Source: Apophysomyces variabilis
Taxonomy: Eukaryota; Mucoromycota; Mucoromycetes; Mucorales; Mucoraceae
Assembly (NCBI GenBank): GCA_002749535.1
Contig: MZZL01000399.1
Span: 372,001 to 436,000, forward strand
DNA: 64,000 bases
Direction of reading: 5' to 3'
Shown here in pieces: positions 46,445-56,080 of the stretch. The notes under the pieces were generated by a model. The model saw nothing but the letters and a program-made list of their open reading frames with translations, was not told the DNA's origin and ran no database searches. A program made the translations under genes and the position numbers. How positions within the stretch are numbered: position 1 is the first letter of the stretch; every line of letters begins with the position of its first letter.

Positions 46445-47930
46445 CTATTTTCTTGGGAAGTAAGGGAAAATATAGGTTGCAAAAAGAGCATTGGATCCGG
46501 ATTTTCTCTATAAAGAACGTTCAACAGTTTGAAAAAGTGCTTAACGATGTGCGATATCCAATTGAGAAGATATTCACTCTCAAAGTTTTCAAGGTTTTTC
46601 TATATTTATTCCCCGGTTCGATCAGTTATAGTTATAGTTTCACATAGTTTAGTTCTTCTTAATTCTTTGCTTGTTAAAATTAGTTTGCCATCTTTACTCA
46701 TATATAATTAATTAAGATGAACTTTGTTTTTGCATTTGACTAATTCGTTCTCATGATGAAATGAGCAGCATTTCGTCATTGCCGATTCGATGCAAATGGA
46801 CGTAACATAGGTAGTTGTTCAAGCAACGTCAATATCATTTGAACATTACTGTTTAGCATTACGTCTCTTACTTCCATGCACATGTAATCGCTTACATGTA
46901 TACCTTATAGATCAGTTAATGTTTTTAGAATCTTGGTATCATCTTCTTTTGAATAAATTAGATAGTTTAGAATCCTGATAATTAGTCCAAGTGAAAAATA
47001 GCTTCGGTCCTTTAGTTTCCTTAAACAATAAGCCGTTTTCTAAGACATACTTAAGATTATCCTTTTGTTGTCAGCTTTTTAGCTTTTCTAACTTTCATTC
47101 CAACATATAAAAATGCACAGAAGAGTATGAATAAATTTTTCTCTCCGTTTTAGCAGGTTACAAAGGAGCATTCACGTCTCCTTTGGCAGAGGGAAGGAAT
47201 ACCTTGCATTGCGTAAGACGTGGTCAAATGCACTTTAGCAAGAAAGATGGGTATATTGTTGAAGGGTAAGGGGTAGAGTATCTCAGATATAGGTGGCAAC
47301 GTTAGAATCGTTATGCTTTCCCTTGATATAAACACAATATAAATGAATTATGAAAATGCCTTTTCTTTCACTCTTTTAATAAATGGATAAATCTGTTATA
47401 CTTTTCTATAGGGATTCTAGCATTAGTTTGTTGACATGCTATCAGCCGTACTTTATGTATTAATATATTTGTTTTCGCAATCAAATAGCCGACCCAAGTG
47501 ATTTAGCAAACAAAAGCAGTAACAAAAACAAGTTTTAATCAATCTGAAACAGTTGCGATCTTTTTTTTTAACAGTTGGCACCAATGTTAGGATCGATTGT
47601 TATCTTATCTGAAACAAAAAGCTAGGCGTCATTATGCAGCCTGTTCATCTCATTTCCCTTGTTCAGCACGGACAACAAAGCCAGAGAACTACTATATTCA
47701 TATCCGTATTTATTTGTTATTAAAACTTTATTCATAAGTGTATTTCTTTCGCTCCGTTTCTTGTTTAAGACTAGCAACAAAAGATAAAGAGGCCCAAATT
47801 AAAATAGCTTAAATGGGAAGCTCTTTAATGATATCATAATGACGGAGCAATGGAAAAGCTGATGTTACTTAAATAGACAATCAATGGCCATTTTGCCATA
47901 GTTTTTTTTTTTGCCCTCCCCCCCGCAAAA
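46445..47930. other. AT-rich intergenic region with a possible LTR relic
   Basis: No gene supported. Around 47577-47600 the minus strand reads GATCCTAACA followed by TTGGTGCCAACTG. This resembles an LTR end followed by a tRNA primer-binding site; a related sequence, GATTCTAACG then TTGCCACC, lies near 47289-47306. A C-rich run precedes the reticulon ATG. Confidence 0.35.
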
Positions 47931-49093
47931 ATGGAAGAGTTTGAAGTATTCAATACTCCGCACCGACCATTGACACCGCCTGAAGATCATGCGTACAAGA
48001 ACAATTCGTTTTCCGCCAGTGAAAATACACTTTTCACCCCAGATATGAGCATGCCTAAGGCAAACGCTGCATTTGATGAGCCAGCCATCATAGAAGGGAC
48101 TCTGCATTCGCGTTCAGTACCAAAAACCGAACAAGGTAAAAAAAGGGTCTCTCGTTGCAAGTTTGGATAGAGGTAGAGGATGATCTACACTGAAATATGA
48201 AATATCCTTTTTTCTTTTCCTGCCAGAAACGTCCAATGCCCATCCAGATGCTGTGAGGGAACGAGAGGAAATAAAAAGGAGAATCCACCAAGAGCTACTT
48301 AGTATTCTTCAATGGGAGCATCCAACCCGATCTGCGTCCATATTGATTCTTATCGTTGGCTCCATCTTTCTGACACGTCGCTACTCACTTCTGCAGATGA
48401 GTTCTGCTTTCTTGACTGGAGCTATTGCAATCAACTTCTTGTATGTGACCTTGATGGTTCAGGGTCAGAAACTCTTCTTCGATGGGCAGGCGACTCATCC
48501 ATATCGGTAAGAGAGAGAGAAGAAAAATGGGTTTCAATATCTTCATGTATATGAATTTCTTCTGCATGGAAATAGTGGCATTTTTGACAACAAGAAGCTT
48601 ACCTCGGTTGATCGTCACAATGTCCAGCGTTGCAGTACACTTGTTATTGAATTTTGCGAGACCACCTTGCATGCACTCGCTAGGATCGTGCTGATTGAAG
48701 ATAGTATGGATAGTTTCAAGGTGAAGAGATGCTTCTTACCCTTCTGCCTCTTGTATCCTTACTGACAGCTGTGCTTAGTGGTTCATTGGTTTTTACCTCA
48801 TATGGACGGCAACGTATTATGTATCCACACGATCCATTGTTCTATTTTTCTTAATCTCCGCTTTTACCTTCCCGCGTCTCTATGTCGATCATAGAGATAA
48901 GATGGACATGCAGATGAAGCGCGGCGAGTTCTTTTTGAAGAATCAATTGCATCGTGCTCAGACTTTGGCTACGGATAGTGTTCAGGGAGTCTATGCAAAA
49001 ACAAGAGCTTCCGTTGCTAAACTAGGCACAACTGGCACAGACGCGAAAAACACATTGCGTAGACAGTCGGTTACTCTGAAGAAGGACCAGTAA
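47931..49093 (+). CDS. RTN1: Reticulon-like ER membrane-shaping protein
   Basis: Shapes tubular ER by inserting hydrophobic hairpins. Four exons. The N-terminus is acidic and Pro-rich (NTPHRPLTPPEDHAYKN). The reticulon domain starts LLSILQWEHPTRSASILILI, with a first hairpin through GSIFLTRRYSLLQMSSAF. Exon 2 starts at the acceptor GAAATAG, giving HPYRGIFDNKKLTSVDRHNV and LARIVLIEDSMDSFK. The second hairpin is WFIGFYLIWTATYYVS to SAFTFPRLYVDHRDKMD, where the F-P-x-L-Y...D-x-x-D ending is the family hallmark. The C-terminus is a basic tail of about 60 residues. A competing acceptor ten or so bases further on would shift the frame and lose the motif, which decides the exon choice. Confidence 0.88.
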
Positions 49094-49495
49094 AAAAAAA
49101 GCAAAAGCAGAAGCAAAATACGACTTTGCATCTAGATAGGCTTTCTTTAAATCAGTAAATAAAAGAAACATGCGGTTAAAGAGATGATTTAGACAGGGTT
49201 GTACGAAGATCGTGGCAAGGGACCCAATGTGTACGGGTAACACCCACTCACAGCAATAGGACGTCAATAATTGCCTGTTGGTTTTGCTAATCATTGTCCT
49301 ACAGCAATTTGACATCAGAAAATGGCAAGAAGGATGTAATCAACCTCGGGTTGCTTTATTTGGCCATTGGCAGAGTGTACCGAATTACTCCTTCGTCCTT
49401 CTTTTCAGTCCCCCCTTTCCCTTTGTGATCCAAACTTTATCGGCTCATTCTTTCTCTGGTCTCATCGGGCGTGAATTACCCCTTGTTCCACTGAC

Positions 49496-50410
49496 ATGAC
49501 ACAATCACTCTTCCCTGACACACGGTCATCAATTAGCACGCCAGGTGTGATGTCCAGCAGCGTCAGTACCAGAGCAACATCCATACATAGCGAGAATCTT
49601 CCTGATTTCAATGACTTTAACCTTGATCCCTTTAATCTTAATGGCAGCAGTGTGATGCCTGCACCTCATCGTCTTCGAGAAGCACGACGATCATTCGTAT
49701 TGCGTCTGGAACCTTGCGAAGGATCCGCTCTCCAGACATCCTTAAAATGTTTTCAAGAGCAATCCTATCTTTACCACCCTAATCAAGCGCACAATACCTC
49801 GCCGCATGTGTCAATCCTGGGAAAAGTTCATATTGAACGAGGCAGTGACTTTGCATCGAAATGGAAAGTAGTGGATGAATTAGTATCAGTCATCCAAGAA
49901 GAAATCGATCGACATCCACGGCTTCATCCACCTTCTTTCGCTGGTTACGAAATCGCTGATCGGCCAACGCGGTCCCTCTTCCTACGAGTCAACGTCAACT
50001 CCGCCTATCGGCAGCTGGCCGATGCTGTTCACTATCGAATGGCTAAAAAATGCACTTCGCTTCATATTCGGCCCATGGATCGTATAGCCCTGGCTTATAA
50101 CGTACTTAAATCCGTTCCACGTTCTACTTTACAGCATCTGCGTGATCTGGCCAGAAACACGCTTGACATTGAAGATTGGGTCCTTGGTGGTGGCTCATGG
50201 CAACTCACATTGTATGAAGTAATGCTCGAGAGTCCTGTAGTAGGTGTCCAACACCAGCTGAAACCCGTCCAACACTGGAAAATCCATAGTAAAGAAAAAC
50301 CATCTTCTTCTGTTATTCCCACATCTCTCCGAATTAAACTAGCCGTTCTGTCTACACGATTGCATCTGACATCAAAATCCGAAAATGACTTTCAGAAAGA
50401 AAAGGCTTGA
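49496..50410 (+). CDS. Conserved-looking 304-aa protein, function unassigned
   Basis: A single-exon frame. The N-terminal 60 residues are Ser/Thr/Asn-rich and probably disordered. The folded part starts RRSFVLRLEPCEGSALQTSL and includes NTSPHVSILGKVHIER and DWVLGGGSWQLTLYEVMLES. The spacing of PHVSI and SWQLTLYEV recalls the two HxT/S motifs of 2H phosphoesterases (2'-5' RNA ligase and cyclic phosphodiesterase fold). The second motif, however, has Gln where His is expected, so an active enzyme is doubtful and the family call is tentative. It lies head to tail after the reticulon gene and convergent with SmF, 143 bases away. Confidence 0.65.
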   Translation: MTQSLFPDTRSSISTPGVMSSSVSTRATSIHSENLPDFNDFNLDPFNLNGSSVMPAPHRLREARRSFVLRLEPCEGSALQTSLKCFQEQSYLYHPNQAHNTSPHVSILGKVHIERGSDFASKWKVVDELVSVIQEEIDRHPRLHPPSFAGYEIADRPTRSLFLRVNVNSAYRQLADAVHYRMAKKCTSLHIRPMDRIALAYNVLKSVPRSTLQHLRDLARNTLDIEDWVLGGGSWQLTLYEVMLESPVVGVQHQLKPVQHWKIHSKEKPSSSVIPTSLRIKLAVLSTRLHLTSKSENDFQKEKA

Positions 50411-50553
50411 TGCCCGTCTCGTATGCAGATGTTCTAAATCCAATCCATATCATCCTCACTATATAATCTTTGTTCTCATCGCAATAAAACAATTGTCTGA
50501 ATCTTTGCCTTTTTGTGCGTTTTCCGTCTTTTTATTTCACAATTTAGCAGTGG

Positions 50554-51067
50554 TCACTGCATATCAGTGTCTTCGTCCACACCACGAATATATAACACGT
50601 TGTTGCATCTATTTCGAACCAGCATTCAGGAACCGGACTAGGTTCGCTTGTAATTTTTGAATTTTTTTCTCTTACCTGATCAACACCTCACCCAGGGTGC
50701 CTACGGAAACACCTTGTTGGAATTCTTCGGTATTTGCCAGCTGAGCGCGTAGTAAAGAGTAATGAATGCATAGATTAGAATAAAATGTTCATAGCCTCTA
50801 GATCAAGTATGGTTACCTGAAGATTCATGTATGCATCGACGGATACGAGGTAGCCCTTGTATTCTCCACCCCATTTCAGCTTCACGATGATAGGTTTTCC
50901 GGTAAGTTCATTCAAGAAGGGCTTGGGATTGACTGGCACAAACTATAATGAAAAGATTAGCAAAACAAAATATGTTATTCAAATCAGTCGTCTGTCAAAA
51001 GCTTCCCATCGGATATAGAAAGCTCACAGTGTAAGTCCTAAAGCAAAGCAATGCTTACCGCAGACAT
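50554..51067 (-). CDS. SNRPF: Small nuclear ribonucleoprotein SmF
   Basis: Core Sm-ring subunit of spliceosomal snRNPs, nuclear. Four exons on the minus strand. The first is only nine bases (MSA). Then come [20 protein letters not shown] and [20 protein letters not shown] (Sm1 motif), joined to [20 protein letters not shown], and the last exon completes the Sm2 motif as [15 protein letters not shown] short acidic tail follows (DEDTDMQ). About 86 residues, matching the family. The last intron ends at TCGAAATAG and splits the Arg codon before Cys-Asn-Asn. LSm6 is the closest alternative, but [16 protein letters not shown] and [10 protein letters not shown] favour SmF. Confidence 0.93.
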
Positions 51068-51658
51068 GATGTGTGTGGGTGTGTCAGACTACGGGTTGAA
51101 CGGGGCAGAGCGCAGATTTTGCAACAGAAAAATGGAAGTCACTCGCGATCATTTCGCTGTGCGGAGCTTAAACCAGAAGGCACCTTTGGACTAGGAAGAA
51201 GTTATTCTCTTGCCTGCTCTTCATATAGTTGTCAGTGATGCGGATGTGCTATTAATATTTTGTCCAATGCATCGAGCCATTTTGACATTAGAGAATCATT
51301 TGAATTAGTGGTATCTCTATGGCAGAGACCACATAAGGTGCTGTTGGAAAGACAGATCCTGGGACACAGATACTGGGTCTTTGTGCCATAGCATTACGTC
51401 TTTATCTTTCTGTCAGTACAATGCTATAGGATGTCGTACAACCAATAGGAACACTAAATATTATCAAGACGTAGATCTAAATTTGTTCTTGGCACTATAG
51501 TCATAGCCGCGAAGGGGATAGACCGGTTGAGCAAATTGTGCTTGCATCATTTTTTTCCAAAGCAATTCCCCGCAATATATATATACATATTGCAACAATC
51601 TCTCGCTTTTTCATCTTGGGATTTTTTTATAAACAACCGCGGAGATCATTGTAGTTCA
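51068..51658. other. Divergent intergenic region, SmF to multicopper oxidase
   Basis: Shared upstream region of two divergent genes. It has a TATATATA-like stretch at about 51576-51590, 70-80 bases before the oxidase ATG. No gene seen. Confidence 0.5.
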
Positions 51659-53201
51659 ATGTGGTTTATATTCATGTTAAGTTTGTTTGCGTATGTTCAT
51701 GCAAAAACGGTGACCTATGACTTTAATGTCACTGAAAAGTGGATGGCGCCTGACGGATTTTGGCGAGCTGTTATCACTGTAAATGGCCAATCACCAGGAC
51801 CTACAATTAGAGCTCACCAGGGTGACACTGTTGTGGTTAACGTATTTAACGGATTGACAAAGGATATTACTATCCATTTTCACGGCTTGGAACAGCGTGG
51901 AACACCCTTCGATGGACGGCGTGCCTTATGTTACTCAGTACCCTATACCTTATGGTCAATCTTTCCGCTACGAGTTCAATACGTCCGAGCAGTATGGCAC
52001 GTACTGGTATCACGCTCATGTGTCCGGCGTTTATGTGGATGGTTTGCGCGGTCCGATGGTGATTGAATCCAAGGAGCGCCCTTTCCATTATGATAAGGAG
52101 GAAACACTGATGGTGTATGATTGGTACCATGCCTCAAGCGATACGTTGTTAACCATTTTGAAATCTACCGGTGTGTTCCCCAACTGCATCCAATCCGTCC
52201 TGTTCAACGGTCATGGTCAATACAAGAAGGATAACTGCTCCGATCTGCAAACCGCCATGATGATGGGTGATTTCATCAACGGTTACAATGAGACGTCGTT
52301 CAACACCGTAGAGACAGTGACCCACGTCCCAGACGTTGCCCCTTACACCGTAAATGCCAACCCTGGGGAAATGCTTCTTCTTCGCTTTATCAACGCAGGT
52401 GCGCTTGTGGACTTGGATATCTCCATTGATCAACATTCGATGAAAGTGGTGGAAGCCGATGGCCTATACCTAGCTCAACCTCAAACGATAGAAACGTTGC
52501 ATTTGTCAGTTGGCCAGAGATACAGTGTTCTGGTCAACGTAACACAGGATGCTTGGATCAGGGCAACCCGCCTTAATACGGACGAGATGATGCAGCAATC
52601 CATCGAAGGAAGAGCCGTATTGAGATATAACGCCTCGTCGTCGCCTTCTTCACTACCGTCAAGCACAAAATGGGAAAACGGTACGGCATTGGATGAAAAG
52701 GCGCTCTCGCCTATGCAATCCTTTAAACCTCCCAAATCCACTAGACAATTGCGTTTTAATCTTTTAAATTACAAGGGAAATGTATGGACAATCAATGGCA
52801 AGCCTTACAAAGATGCCGCCCTTCCTTCAATTTGCAAACACCAGCCTACGGACACCAGTTATGACATTCGTTACGGAGAAGTAGTCGACCTTATTCTGCA
52901 GATCAGTCCTAATGCTACGGATACCATGGCTCATCCGTTCCATCTTCATGGTCATAAGTTCTGGGTGCTAGGTTTTGGTACCGATGAATACAAAGCGTCG
53001 GAATTGAATGAAATCAATCCACCCTATCGAGACTCTATGTACTTGCCTCAAAATGGATGGTTGGCGCTGCGATTCAAGGCTGATAATCCAGGTACATGGC
53101 TATTCCATTGTCATATAGAATGGCATATCGAAACCGGCATGGCGATTCTCTTCAATGAAGCATTTGATAAGATTCATAGACCCCAGTTTTGCAATAATTA
53201 G
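51659..53201 (+). CDS. Secreted multicopper oxidase (laccase/ferroxidase type), one-base frameshift
   Basis: Copper oxidase that couples substrate oxidation to reduction of O2 to water. A signal peptide (MWFIFMLSLFAYVHA) is followed by three cupredoxin domains with all four copper motifs: HFHGLEQRG, YWYHAHVSG, HPFHLHGHKFWVLGF and WLFHCHIEWHIETGM. The N-terminus (YDFNVTEKWMAPDGFWRAVI) is like Fet3-type ferroxidases and fungal laccases. No C-terminal membrane helix is seen, so it would be soluble. The coding sequence is intronless. At 51910-51912 an extra base shifts the frame between RGTPF and MDGVPYV, which are contiguous in the family, and no intron fits there. The gene is therefore either a young pseudogene or carries a sequencing error. 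Confidence 0.88.
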
Positions 53202-53745
53202 TTCGTACAGAAGTTCATTGCGAGAATATGAAAGCAATTTTTGAAGTATTTTAAGATATTGAATCGCGCGCAAAAGAATAGGTTGACCGCAGCGAGCTAC
53301 AGCGCCCACATCCGTTATGAAGTGATATCCAAATGTTTTTGTTTCTTTATTGTTTGCATGTGTTCTAGATCTACAAGAGCTAATAATATCGGTCTCTGTA
53401 TAGACCTTAACAAGGATGCACCTCTGGTATTTACATGCATACCTGACAGTTTGAGAAATTAGAATGTCCGCAGCTAGGCAAAGGGCTTAAATCAGCCAAC
53501 CTCAAATAGCAAATTTAAAAGTCCTAGGCAAGAGTATCTATAAGAAACGAATGCCCCACGGAATTGCATCGCTTACAGTGCAACAGGTGTAGGCGAGCGT
53601 GGAAGGCAAAAATAGCCGCGAATGCACTATTTATAGAACCGCGCACTACAAGGTGCAGTTACATAGTCTGATGACTTGGAACAAAAGTCCATAGTGAGCC
53701 ATTCTGCTGAAGGTCATATATTACGCCTTTAAGCATTCTGGAAGA
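53202..53745. other. Intergenic
   Basis: No gene supported; 3' flank of the oxidase and start of the repeat-rich strip. Confidence 0.4.
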
Positions 53746-54335
53746 GTGAGACTAAACTCTAGACCTTTTTGGCGAAATTTCTGTTCACCCGTCAAGGCAA
53801 GAGGATTGCAAAACCATCGCAGTTCGTTTGTTCATGATTACGAGAATATCATCATCCAACTTGATCTGCCACGCACTGATACACAGGAACTGAAAACCCT
53901 GTGGAGCCGGCGCTTTATTCAATGCGCCAAAACACTGAATTTTAATGAAGGACTGTTAGATGAATAATGCCGTCAATGCTTAGTCTGCATTTGTAAGGAT
54001 ATGTATGTGGCTGACGCAGAATTCATTCGACTAGAACAATATTCCACTGAAGCAGAGAGAGGCAAATATCATACTATAGAATCTTTTTTGTAGGTCACAC
54101 TCAATGTGCATTAGGCTGTATTGGAGCAAAAAAGAAAAGGAAATACGTGTTGAGCGATGAGAAGGCACGCTTGAGCTTTGGCAAGTTGAAAATGCGGTTA
54201 TGTTCGAGGAGCTTACACCAAGATTCATTGCTCACCAGAGTATCAGAGGTAATTTCCACTTTATGTCATTTTTAGTAATTCTAACGTAACACATCTAGAG
54301 TAAACGCAAACTAGAGCTTTATATGTCGGATCAAT

Positions 54336-54712
54336 CACTGTGGGAAAAAAATCTCATAGGTCGCATAAACCTTATAAATCATATATAAGACGTACAGACG
54401 TCGTATTGTTCGAGTAGTCAAAATCAACAAACATCTCAGGAAAATCGTACACTATGGGATATGGTTCCTGATGTACTATTTTTCATTAAGTAAAAAGTAG
54501 TACGTTAGGAACCAAAGTTTACGAGTCCGCTGCAGAATGTAACATTGGTTCCCAATGGACTATTTTTTACTTAATAGAAAATAGTACATCAGGAGCCAGA
54601 AATAGCTCAATAGGAACTGATGGAGACCAGAAGGAACTCACATTTCCCATAGTGGTATCTATATGACATTGCAATTTTCCTGCGATGTGTGCAGCTTTTC
54701 TATCCCATAGTG
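54336..54712. mobile_element. MITE family 1, copy C (split by a family 2 MITE)
   Basis: Left part begins CACTGTGGGAAAAAAATCTC and carries the CGTACAGACGTCG block. Right part ends TGCGATGTGTGCAGC...TATCCCATAGTG. The two parts together match the 169-bp copy at 28663-28831. They are separated by the inner element at 54450-54654. Confidence 0.82.
54450..54654. mobile_element. MITE family 2, nested copy
   Basis: 205 bp with CACTATGGGA at the left and TCCCATAGTG at the right, flanked on both sides by GTA (54447-54449 and 54655-54657), a 3-bp target-site duplication. The interior has two related inverted blocks ending in GGTTCC and TAGTACATCAGGA. Non-coding. Confidence 0.82.
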
Positions 54713-55328
54713 CAAGCGTGTATGAATCCGAATCAGCATACAGTGACTACGCAATCTGGTCTTTAGTCAAGGTATCAACAGAAGCTATTAGCATAAATGT
54801 TGGCTTCTAGCCAGACAAAACATATTTACATGCGATGGCTTGCAGCAAGAGTGATGTGCAAATCAAGACGGGTGGCGTAGCCTACCTAAAAATGAGCCAA
54901 ATAGAAGTTTTACTCTTCGAAGTCAGCGGGGCATATGATAACCGGGATAAACCCAGACAGGTCTTTGATCATACTAAAGGAGCTTTTGGTGTAACGGCAA
55001 TGGTCAAGGCGATACTCAGTAAAATGCTGATATACCGACTCTAAGCTCCTCCTCACGGTACAGGTCTTGTTCATGCATGCATGAAACAAGTAGCTACCAG
55101 GCATATATATCCATCATTGACATTTCATAGAGCAGCATGTTCGGATTTGGTCTATGAAAGCCAAAGGAGGTGGTGAAGTGTGTTCTTTTGAACGTATGGC
55201 AAAAACTTTCATGCCAGTTGCAGTGGATGATGTAGCAAACATTGTTGAGGTTGCAAACTTTTGCTGGCCGCTGAAAGTGAGTGTTATATTTAAAATATGC
55301 TTGCTGAGCTAACGAGATTCCAGGGTCT

Positions 55329-55448
55329 CACTATGGAAAATGTGGTTCCTTCTGGTCTCCATCAGTTCCTATTGAGCTATTTCTGGGTCCTGATGGACGA
55401 TTTCTTACCTAATGGAAACTAGTACATCAGGAACCACTTCCCATGGTG
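55329..55448. mobile_element. MITE family 2, short copy
   Basis: 120 bp beginning CACTATGGAAAATGTGGTTC and ending CACTTCCCATGGTG. It matches the reverse complement of the outer parts of 54450-54654 (shared TTCCTTCTGGTCTCCATCAG), with the middle deleted. It sits at the 3' end of an intron-like gap in the decayed ORF. Confidence 0.78.
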
Positions 55449-55676
55449 CCAGCTCGAAAATGCCACTGCTGTCGTTGAGCAACTTAGACTGTTGCGTAAT
55501 GGATACCTGATCCAACACTCATCTGGCGTAGCAGGAGCGAAAAGATACCGATTTGATAGTTTGATCAAAGCACAGCCAGCAAAACTCGCAAAATTATCAC
55601 CGTATGCAAACATGGATGTTGTCGATCTCAAACGGTCACTTCTAGGAGGCTCTTCGCAATCCGAACACTGAGCCAC

Positions 55677-56080
55677 CTTTTCTACATTGCTAATAAAAAT
55701 CTCCTTAACATATCAGCGCTAGCCTGAACAAAGCTAAATTAGCCTAAGGTCTATGGAGTGTAACGTACAATGAGATTCTGTAGCATAGACCCACGTTTGG
55801 TCAGAATGATCACATTTAGAACAGCGACCAAAATGAGATAACAGAGAATGTGTACCCTTCTCAAAAGTATACACTTTGCTTGATAGTGGCAAACGTAAGA
55901 AATAAGTTGACAGAAAAACAGTGGGTATGAAACCCTTTAAGAGTCATATCATTCGCACCATATATAGCAATGGGAAGATCAAGCCACACATATCTTTAAC
56001 TTCTGTGTGACTGTAGCTGCCACTTTTTTCTCGGTCGGGCCAGTCTCCTTTTTTCTTTTTCCGTACCTCATCGATCGGCA
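55677..56080. other. Upstream region of the NSUN5-type gene
   Basis: No coding sequence. A T/C-rich tract at 56020-56065 precedes the ATG at 56081. Confidence 0.5.

Larger units (their letters stand above)
53746..55676 (+). pseudogene. Decayed repeat ORF split by MITE insertions
   Basis: Coding pieces in plus orientation: 53746-53967 (FVHDYENIIIQLDLPRTDTQ), a broken part to 54240, 54835-55044 (LFEVSGAYDNRDKPRQVFDH), an open stretch near 55140-55275 (VRIWSMKAKGGGEVCSFERM ... VEVANFCWPLK), an intron-like gap and 55449-55676 (LRLLRNGYLIQHSSGVAGAK ... LLGGSSQSEH, stop). MITEs at 54336-54712 and 55329-55448 interrupt it. The pieces look like one protein of a repeated gene family found in mucoralean genomes; its function is unknown to me. 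The last two pieces are open and may have decayed only recently. Confidence 0.45.
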
